Program-made: the position numbers and the translations under genes
Part shown: positions 45,775 through 51,386 of the stretch, one piece after another
Layout: every line of letters starts with the position of its first letter
Numbering within the stretch: position 1 is the first letter of the stretch
From: Frateuria_A sp049727805
GTDB taxonomy: Bacteria; Pseudomonadota; Gammaproteobacteria; Xanthomonadales; Rhodanobacteraceae
Direction: 5' to 3'
Length of the DNA: 64,000 nt
Assembly: GCF_049727805.1 (NCBI RefSeq)
Contig: NZ_JBCNYA010000001.1
Coordinates: 124,001-188,000 of the forward strand
Notes under the pieces: model-generated
Database searches by the model: none
The model's input: only the letters and a program-made list of their open reading frames with translations
What the model was told of the DNA's origin: nothing

Positions 45775-45800
45775 GGGGGCTTCGGCCCCCTGTGTTTTCT
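45775..45800 (+). terminator. Rho-independent terminator after the major coat gene
   Basis: GGGGGC/GCCCCC with a TTCG tetraloop (45775-45790), then TGTGTTTTCT. Partial termination here would make coat mRNA exceed the downstream pIII/pVI/Zot mRNA, as in other filamentous phages. Confidence 0.9.
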
Positions 45801-45811
45801 AGGGGGTCCGC

Positions 45812-45892
45812 ATGCTGCTGCAAATCGTGATTTTCCTGTTCGGGATGCTGTGTTCCTTCAGCATCATCAAAGGCCTCTCGGAGGCGCAATGA
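45812..45892 (+). CDS. 26-aa inovirus minor coat-like peptide
   Basis: MLLQIVIFLFGMLCSFSIIK then GLSEAQ, almost all hydrophobic. Size and position (between major coat and pIII) match gVII/gIX-type tip proteins. The ribosome site AGGGGGT precedes the ATG, and the stop overlaps the pIII start (ATGA). Confidence 0.7.
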   Translation: MLLQIVIFLFGMLCSFSIIKGLSEAQ

Positions 45893-47325
45893 AAGCCCGT
45901 GCGCTGCTGTTGCTGGTGGTGCTGGCGCTGTTGCCGTGGCCGGCGCTTGCGCTGGGGCAGGGGCCCGATCCGGGCTCCTATCCCAAGACGTACGAGGGTC
46001 AGCACGACTGGTGCGTTGCCTACCGGTCGTGGATGCAGCAAGCGGCGATCGAAATCGCGCCGTATTGGGCGCCCACCAGCGAGTGCCAACTGTCGGTGTA
46101 CGCGGCGCCTTCTACGTACGTGTGGCGCGTTTCCCGCGAGAACACCAACTGGTTTTCTTCCTATCGTTTCGACATCAGCACCATGCCGCCGAATTGCACT
46201 GTTGACGGCGGGTGCGTGACGCCGCCGGGTGATATCTGCAAGGCGCGCCCGAGCTATCCGGGCATCCCCGGTTCGAATATCAACGTCTGTCTCGCCGGCT
46301 GCAGCTATAAGCCGACCAACCCAACGGACGGCACGGACGGATCGCTCAATACGTGCGTGAAGCTGGCCAACGGCACGCGGGTGTGTGGCGGCGCCGCCGT
46401 CTACAAGCCGACCGGCGACACGTGCGGTAGTGGTCCGGGTGGTGATACCACGCCGCCGCCTGCGCCGCCGCCGCCGCCGAAGCTCTGCGGTGGTGGCTCT
46501 TGCTACAACCCGACGACGGGCGATGCGTGCGCGCTCGACGCGAACGGCAATCAGGTGTGCCACAACATCAAGCCCGGCGCGCCGGGTGGCTGCATCAGCA
46601 GCGGTGAAACAACGCTCTGCACGGGCAACCCGCCGCCTATGCCGCCCACGGACAAGGTGCCCGATCCGCCGAGCGATATCGTCGGTTCGGATGACTACAC
46701 GCAGCAACCCGTGCCGCCGGGCGGTGGTGCTGGCGGTACGGTCAATAACACCACGGTGAACAACTACAACAACGGCACCAGCGGTGGCGACGGCACGGCC
46801 AACAACGGCGGCGGTCCGGGCGACTCGGGCACGCCCACCGATGGCGGCGGCGATCCGGCGCCGGGTTCTTCGAGCGGTGGCCCGCCGGTGACGTCCAGCG
46901 GCGGCGGTACGTGCGGCACGCCGCCTATCGTGACCGGCGACGCGGCCGCGCAGCAGATCGCCTATCAGGCGTGGGCGACGCGCTGCGCCATTGAGGGGCA
47001 AAACAAGGGCCTGGGCACGGGGCAGGTGGGTGAGCTGGGCACGCTCTACACGCCCAGCACGGACACGGTTTCGTCGGTGGTGGGCAATTTCCAGACGTCG
47101 GTGCAAGAGACGCCCATTGGGAAGTCGATGACTAGCTTTTTCACGGTGACCGGCATGGGTGGCGCGTGCCCGGTGTGGACGCTGCCGGCGTCGGACTGGT
47201 TGCCGGAAATGACGTTCGATTTCTATTGCCGACCTGAGCTTGGCGATTTACTCGATTTGGCGCGCATTATCATTTTGATTACGTGTGCCTATGCCGCATT
47301 TCGCATTGCGCTGGGAGACTCCTAA
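45889..47325 (+). CDS. Inovirus adsorption/minor coat protein pIII-like
   Basis: 478 aa. Signal peptide 1-21 (LLLLVVLALLPWPALALG). The N-terminal half is Cys-rich, with aromatic receptor-binding-like modules (about 30-190). Pro-rich (PPPAPPPPPK) and Gly/Asn-rich linkers follow (about 190-345). The C-terminal domain ends in a membrane anchor (DLLDLARIIILITCAYAAFRIALG). This is the modular layout of phage adsorption proteins. The host pilus receptor cannot be predicted. Confidence 0.85.
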   Translation: MKARALLLLVVLALLPWPALALGQGPDPGSYPKTYEGQHDWCVAYRSWMQQAAIEIAPYWAPTSECQLSVYAAPSTYVWRVSRENTNWFSSYRFDISTMPPNCTVDGGCVTPPGDICKARPSYPGIPGSNINVCLAGCSYKPTNPTDGTDGSLNTCVKLANGTRVCGGAAVYKPTGDTCGSGPGGDTTPPPAPPPPPKLCGGGSCYNPTTGDACALDANGNQVCHNIKPGAPGGCISSGETTLCTGNPPPMPPTDKVPDPPSDIVGSDDYTQQPVPPGGGAGGTVNNTTVNNYNNGTSGGDGTANNGGGPGDSGTPTDGGGDPAPGSSSGGPPVTSSGGGTCGTPPIVTGDAAAQQIAYQAWATRCAIEGQNKGLGTGQVGELGTLYTPSTDTVSSVVGNFQTSVQETPIGKSMTSFFTVTGMGGACPVWTLPASDWLPEMTFDFYCRPELGDLLDLARIIILITCAYAAFRIALGDS

Positions 47326-47640
47326 ATGGATTGGCTCACCGATCTAAAAAACTGGCTGCTGGGCATTATTCGGTCGTTGTGGGAAGCGTGGTCCGGCTTC
47401 TACCACGATATGTCGTTGCAGGTAATCAAGACCATTCTTTCGGCGGTGGGTGAGATTGCCAAAGTCATTCCCGTGCCGCAGTGGATGGCGGATTACAGCG
47501 TCGGGCGGCTGCTTGGTCAGCTCGACCCGTCGCTTGGCTATTTCGTGGACCGTATCGGCTTGGGCGCGGGCCTGACGCTTCTTGGGCTCGGCTACGCTTT
47601 CCGCGTGAGCCGGAAAATGCTGACCGCTTTCCAGTGGTGA
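47326..47640 (+). CDS. Inovirus pVI-like protein (DUF2523 type)
   Basis: 104 aa with hydrophobic segments at about 10-20, 33-50 and 75-93 (FVDRIGLGAGLTLLGLGYAF). In this phage group DUF2523 proteins sit between pIII and Zot and act as the pVI tip component. Its ATG is directly adjacent to the pIII stop; Zot follows 4 bp later. Confidence 0.82.
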   Translation: MDWLTDLKNWLLGIIRSLWEAWSGFYHDMSLQVIKTILSAVGEIAKVIPVPQWMADYSVGRLLGQLDPSLGYFVDRIGLGAGLTLLGLGYAFRVSRKMLTAFQW

Positions 47641-47644
47641 CGCG

Positions 47645-48934
47645 ATGCTGATCTTCAACGAAGGTGTGCCGCGTGCCGGCAAATCGTATGACGCGGTGGT
47701 TACGCATATCCTGCCGGCGATCAAAAAGGGCCGTAAGGTGTTCGCGCGGCTCAACGGCCTCGACCATGAGAAAATCGCCGATTACCTGAAGATGGATGCG
47801 GGCGATGTGCGTAGCCTGCTGGTGCTGCTGTCCGAAGATGACATGCCCACGGTTCACAAAATCGTGGAGCCTGACTCGCTGGTGGTAATCGATGAATGCC
47901 ACAAATATTACGTGCAGAGCTTGAAGGCGCTGCCGGCGGATATCGAAACGTTTTTTGCGGAACATGGTCAGGCGGGTATGGATATCCTCCTGATTTCGCA
48001 GTGGTACAAGCGCTTGCATGCGGCGATTCGTGCCCGTGTCGAGCGCAAAACCATTTTCCAGAAACTAACGGCTGTGGGTATGCAAGGGAGTTATCTTGCG
48101 ACCTATTACCATACGACCGGGCCGGATAAGTTCGAAAAGGTCGGCAAGGCTAAAAAGAAATACGATCCGGCGATTTTTCCGCTGTATCACGGTTATAAAC
48201 CGGATGCGACGAATACGGATGTTTATGAGGAAGGTTCGATTACCGTCTGGAAAACGGTTATGCCGTGGTTCGTCCTAGCCGGTGTTCTCGCGGTAGTCGG
48301 CGGCTTCTTCTACATTCGATTTTTCACTGCCAAGCCAAAGGGGGCCGAGAAGCCTGTTGCGGTGGCTGGCAAGGGTCCGTCGCTGGCGCCACCCGCAGCG
48401 GTTGCGGCGCGGCCTATGTCGGCGGTGCCGCCGGTTCGTCCGCCTTCGGAGGTGAAGCCGAAGCACGCGGAAATGCCGCCTGAAGTCGCTTACGTGTGGT
48501 CGCTGAGCGATCAGGGCAGGGCGCGGCTCGTGGCGGATATGGTGTACCCGGATGGTCGTTTCGATGGCTTGGTGCAATGGCTCGCCTCGGACCAAAACCG
48601 GGTAATCGACTCGCTGACCATTGGCCAGCTTCGTGCCCTGGGCGTCACGGTGGCGCACCGGCCGTACGGGGTGCGGCTTACGTGGGGCAAGGGCAAAGAG
48701 TTGCAAACGATCATCGTCACGGCGTGGCCGGTCGATCCGGGGCAGCGTTACTCGCAGGAGACTGTGCGCCAGATCCGGGAAAATGGGCCTGTCGTGGCGT
48801 CCGCGCTGCCGGGTGCATCGGTGGGCCTGGGCGATGGCTCGGCGGCGCCGTCGAAGCCGCGTGCGACGGCTACGGTCTACGTGCCGCCGGAGTATGGCCA
48901 GTGGAACCCTGATGCGTTCGGGGGCGGCAAATAA
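47645..48934 (+). CDS. Zot-like phage assembly ATPase (pI)
   Basis: 429 aa. Walker A GVPRAGKS (7-14) and Walker B SLVVIDECH, then AEHGQAGMDILLISQWYKRLHAAIR (sensor region), a single membrane helix near 205-222 (MPWFVLAGVLAVVGGFFYI), and a periplasmic C-terminal part. Inner-membrane motor that extrudes phage DNA through coat assembly. No secretin gene follows, so the particle likely leaves through a host secretin. Confidence 0.93.
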   Translation: MLIFNEGVPRAGKSYDAVVTHILPAIKKGRKVFARLNGLDHEKIADYLKMDAGDVRSLLVLLSEDDMPTVHKIVEPDSLVVIDECHKYYVQSLKALPADIETFFAEHGQAGMDILLISQWYKRLHAAIRARVERKTIFQKLTAVGMQGSYLATYYHTTGPDKFEKVGKAKKKYDPAIFPLYHGYKPDATNTDVYEEGSITVWKTVMPWFVLAGVLAVVGGFFYIRFFTAKPKGAEKPVAVAGKGPSLAPPAAVAARPMSAVPPVRPPSEVKPKHAEMPPEVAYVWSLSDQGRARLVADMVYPDGRFDGLVQWLASDQNRVIDSLTIGQLRALGVTVAHRPYGVRLTWGKGKELQTIIVTAWPVDPGQRYSQETVRQIRENGPVVASALPGASVGLGDGSAAPSKPRATATVYVPPEYGQWNPDAFGGGK

Positions 48935-48935
48935 A

Positions 48936-49008
48936 CGTGACGTCACGTAAAATGAACCGTCGATAAATGCGTGACGTCACGGATATTGCTATTTTCCGTG
49001 ACGTCACG
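48936..49008. promoter_or_regulatory. Three copies of the palindrome CGTGACGTCACG
   Basis: Identical 12-bp perfect palindromes at 48936-48947, 48970-48981 and 48997-49008, directly after zot and before two small genes. Centre spacings are 34 and 27 bp. The flank GTAAAATG follows copies 1 and 3. Arrayed perfect palindromes in an intergenic spot suggest binding of a dimeric regulator, possibly the small protein at 49210 or the repressor. Confidence 0.75.
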
Positions 49009-49057
49009 TAAAATGCTCACATGGCCGGCATGGTGGCTGGCGTTTCGGAGCGATTCG

Positions 49058-49213
49058 ATGATCTTCCTTCCTCTCATTGCGCTGCCGCTGGTGCTGTGGT
49101 TGGCCAGTGATGTGCCGGCATGGCAGTCGGCCAATGCGTTCCTGCTATACGGCGTGGCGTGGGGTTGGTGGGTCGGCTACTGCCGGCGACGGTTGCTGCG
49201 GGGCGTGGTATGA
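49058..49213 (+). CDS. Small inovirus membrane protein
   Basis: 51 aa from ATG 49058 (GGAG eight bases upstream): MIFLPLIALPLVLWLASDV, then NAFLLYGVAWGWWVGYCRRRLLRG. Two hydrophobic segments with a basic end. Earlier in-frame starts (48971, 49013) lie in the palindrome array and are less likely. The stop overlaps the next ATG. Confidence 0.6.
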   Translation: MIFLPLIALPLVLWLASDVPAWQSANAFLLYGVAWGWWVGYCRRRLLRGVV

Positions 49214-49512
49214 AAGACGCACGCGATCCCGGAACGGCTGAAATGTCCCTTGCCCTTCAGCGGGGCCGTGGTCGTCCACGCAAGGCGGATGCCTTGACGC
49301 CTGCCCAGCGTGCCGCCCGGTATCGCGCAAAGCGGGTGCTGGTGCCGTTGGATCGCCTGGGCGTGTCGGATGCTCAGCACGATGATGTGGTGCGCGAGCG
49401 TGACGATCTTCTCGCCGTTAATGCCGAGTTGCGAGCCGAGCTGGTCAAGCTGCAGGCGCAGTTCGCTGCGCTGGCCAGCAAGCGTGACGTGACGAAAAAG
49501 TCCCGTTCCTGA
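49210..49512 (+). CDS. Small basic DNA-binding-like phage protein
   Basis: 100 aa. An AT-hook-like GRGRPRKADALTPAQRAARYR at residues 18-38, then a leucine-rich coiled coil (DVVRERDDLLAVNAELRAELVKLQAQFAAL). This N-terminal basic segment plus coiled coil is seen in small phage and plasmid regulators. It is 200 bp from the three palindromes and is the best local candidate to bind them. Confidence 0.65.
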   Translation: MKDARDPGTAEMSLALQRGRGRPRKADALTPAQRAARYRAKRVLVPLDRLGVSDAQHDDVVRERDDLLAVNAELRAELVKLQAQFAALASKRDVTKKSRS

Positions 49513-49562
49513 GGGCGAAGCCGAGCGCGGGACGCGCGTCCACTAGGGCGGCACGTAATTCC

Positions 49563-49703
49563 GTCTCGGAGCCTGAGACTCGACCGCCCGCATCTGCTGG
49601 ACTTCGTTCGAAGTCCGACGTCATCCCGCAAACCCTGCTTTTCTGTACTCCTGCAGCTCGATCGCGTTCACTAATTCCGGGAAGCCTTGTCGCGTAAGGC
49701 TTC
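49563..49703. other. Hairpin cluster, candidate inovirus origin/packaging region
   Basis: In the 231-bp gap 49513-49743 there are three inverted repeats: GTCTC/GAGAC (49563-49579), GGACTTCG/CGAAGTCC with a 2-nt loop (49599-49616) and GAAGCCTT/AAGGCTTC with a 7-nt loop (49681-49703). Filamentous phages keep packaging signal and replication origins in such hairpin-rich gaps. No nick site is proven. Confidence 0.55.
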
Positions 49704-49743
49704 TCGGCTATCCTGTTCCTGCAGTAAACAGGGAGCAGGGACT

Positions 49744-50112
49744 ATGCGGTGGGCAGGGATGTTGATCGTTAGCGGCGTCATCGCGGTCGCGTTGGCGCTG
49801 CACTACCGGTTCGTAACTGAGGCGCCGGCGCCGGCCGAGCCTGCGTATGACTTGGGTGCACCTCGGGCGCCATCCACGGCGCCGCTGCCTGCGCTGTCCG
49901 CCAAGGTCTATTACCGGATCAAAGAGAAGCTGCCGGATGGCTACCAGTGTGCCGGGGCGGGCGGCCTGGTCTACCGTACTTTCAAGATGCCGGACGGCTC
50001 AACCGGCCTTGACCCGCTGGTGCGGGATGGCCAGTACGTCCGCTGCGCGGGGGATGCTCGGTCGTTCTACTGCCAGAGTGGCCGGGACTGCCCACCTCAG
50101 AAACGCCGCTAG
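49744..50112 (+). CDS. Exported or membrane-anchored phage accessory protein
   Basis: 122 aa from ATG 49744 with the ribosome site CAGGGAGCAGGGACT. N-terminal hydrophobic segment MLIVSGVIAVALALHY (6-21), a Pro/Ala linker, then a Cys-containing domain (KLPDGYQCAGAGGLVYRTFK, YVRCAGDARSFYCQSGRDCP, five Cys in all), likely disulfide-bonded in the periplasm. It lies after the hairpin region, outside the structural block, as expected for an accessory (superinfection or host-altering) gene. No family recognised. Confidence 0.65.
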   Translation: MRWAGMLIVSGVIAVALALHYRFVTEAPAPAEPAYDLGAPRAPSTAPLPALSAKVYYRIKEKLPDGYQCAGAGGLVYRTFKMPDGSTGLDPLVRDGQYVRCAGDARSFYCQSGRDCPPQKRR

Positions 50113-50334
50113 GTTGTGCGGCTTCAGGTGCGGTCCGCGGATCGTGCTTCTCGGCGGGATCAGTGCGGCGCCGCGGATGCGCCAGCCGGCCCACGGTCCC
50201 TCTAGGTCGATGTGGCATTCGGCCTTGGCGTGGAGCATGCCGGCGATCTCGTGAAGGGAGATGCGCCGGCCGCTGGGGGTTAGGAATTCTTGTTTGTCGT
50301 CGTCGTAATGCCAGTTCAAGCGCCGCTTGGGCAT
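49999..50334 (-). CDS. Phage accessory hypothetical protein
   Basis: 111 aa from ATG 50334 (AAAGGA ribosome site). LNWHYDDDKQEFLTPSGRRISLHEIAGMLHAKAECHIDLEGPWAGWRIRGAALIPPRS is protein-like; the last 38 residues overlap the oppositely oriented exported-protein gene by 114 bp. It is the last prophage gene before dif. No known domain recognised; could be a second regulator or superinfection immunity factor. Confidence 0.55.
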   Translation of the reverse strand: MPKRRLNWHYDDDKQEFLTPSGRRISLHEIAGMLHAKAECHIDLEGPWAGWRIRGAALIPPRSTIRGPHLKPHNLAAFLRWAVPATLAVERPSIPRAADVLAIPHQRVKAG

Positions 50335-50387
50335 GCCATCAATCCTTTGCGCATAAGGGATTGAAGGGCGCCAAAGGTCGCGTGAAC

Positions 50388-50428
50388 GGCGTGGGCAAGC
50401 CGCGTCAGCCAATTGCGCATAATGTCTA
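50388..50428. repeat. attR direct repeat overlapping dif
   Basis: The right copy of the 41-bp imperfect repeat found at 42588-42628, with CAATTGCGCATAATGTCTA identical in both. It marks the right end of the prophage. Confidence 0.85.
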
Positions 50429-50439
50429 TTATGTAAAAT
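50412..50439 (+). other. Chromosome dimer resolution site dif
   Basis: 28 bp: XerC arm ATTGCGCATAA, central TGTCTA, XerD arm TTATGTAAAAT. Compared with E. coli dif, the XerC arm differs at 2 of 11 positions and the XerD arm at 1 of 11. It should be the functional XerCD site after prophage integration, which puts the window at the replication terminus. Confidence 0.88.
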
Positions 50440-50442
50440 CAA

Positions 50443-51165
50443 AGATGCTCGTCCACCACGCGCAGCTACGCCAGCGTCCTGCGCTACTCGGCCGGCCGGC
50501 ACGCGGCACGCTGCGGTGTCGAGCTTGCGCTCCCGATGCCGGAAGCCACCGTGTTTCAGTTTGTGGTCGATCCCGCGGAGCGCCGGTCGGCCGAAGGCGA
50601 ATTGGTGTGGGAACTGCCGCCGGCGGGCGCTGGTGGCCGCCAGGTTCAAGGCCAAGCCGGGTCTGTGGACCCTGGCCACGGGGTCGCCGTACTATCGACG
50701 GCTCATCGACTGAAGCAATTGCCAAATCCCTGCGAGCAACCAGCGATCCGCACGGCTCAGCGCGCCGCCCGGCGCAGTGAAGCGCGGGCGGGCGGTCGCG
50801 CAAGAAGACCGCGGTCATCTTGGCCGAGCTTGAGGCCGCCCAGGCACTAGAAGGCTGGTTCAATGCGTCCGGCATCACCGAGGGGCGAACTTCAGCGGCT
50901 GTGGAAGGACCGCGTCGGCCCTCCCCTCTCCCCAGCGGCCGTACGCGAGCTGGTGCAGCGGCGGGCCCGGCTCGCGGGACTGGAGAGGGCGACTTTGGGA
51001 GACATAGCCTGCGCTTCGGCTTCGTGACCGAGGCCAGCCGCCAGGGGCGCACCTGCCGGCGATCATAGCGATGACCAAGCATCGCGCAGTGTCCGGCGTG
51101 ATGGGGTATTTTCAGACGGGCGGAGCGACATTGAATCCGGCAGCTCTTGGAGGAGTCGGAAGGTG
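50443..51165 (+). pseudogene. Decayed tyrosine recombinase (phage-type integrase)
   Basis: Recognisable blocks are scattered over all three forward frames: TRSYASVLRYSAGRHAA at the dif edge, ALPMPEATVFQFVVDPAERR, ELVWELPPA, LVAARFKAKPGLWTLAT, VAVLSTAHRLKQLPNPCEQP, then after a gap DRVGPPLSPAAVRELVQRRARLAGLE, FGRHSLRFGFVTEASRQG (the catalytic HxxR box) and AMTKHRAVSGVMGYFQTGGA (with the Tyr). The N-terminus is missing, several shifts and an internal deletion are needed, so it is nonfunctional. It abuts dif directly. Confidence 0.82.
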
Positions 51166-51386
51166 AGGCCCGCAACTTCCTAAGAGACCTTAAATCTCTC
51201 GGGAGCTTTTCATGCAGGTGCGATTCCGACCATCAATCCAGGCTCGCGATTGAGAAGATGGGCAGTATCGCCGCCATGATGATTGAGGATACCCTAGCGT
51301 CCATTTCCAACGGGTATTCGATGCATTTGGCATCTCTCTTGCCGGCTGTTCAAAGGTTAATTGGAAGGATCCGAGGCGGGCCATGA
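51147..51386 (+). pseudogene. Remnant of an Abi-C-like gene
   Basis: A 79-aa open frame (TTG start) whose DHQSRLAIEKMGSIAAMMIE resembles DDQACFAIESMGNIASMMLA from the end of the Abi-C-like gene 3 kb downstream. Everything upstream of this block is gone. Its stop overlaps the ATPase ATG (ATGA), so it may once have been the coupled upstream partner. Reads as decayed, not as a functional gene. Confidence 0.55.

Larger units (their letters stand above)
42610..50411 (+). mobile_element. Filamentous prophage (Inoviridae) integrated at dif
   Basis: About 7.8 kb between dif-like direct repeats. Contents in order: divergent repressor, small early genes, HUH replication protein, ssDNA-binding protein, coat genes, terminator, pIII, pVI, Zot/pI, small regulators, intergenic hairpins, and two accessory genes. 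No integrase is encoded, so host XerCD would integrate it, as for CTXphi and Xanthomonas Cf phages. There is no pIV secretin, so host secretin use is expected. All structural genes look intact. Confidence 0.92.

Noticed and set aside
47645..48934. Zonula occludens toxin as a virulence factor
   Set aside because: The Zot family in this context is the phage assembly ATPase. Toxin activity is tied to the C-terminal peptide of CTXphi Zot, which I cannot recognise here.
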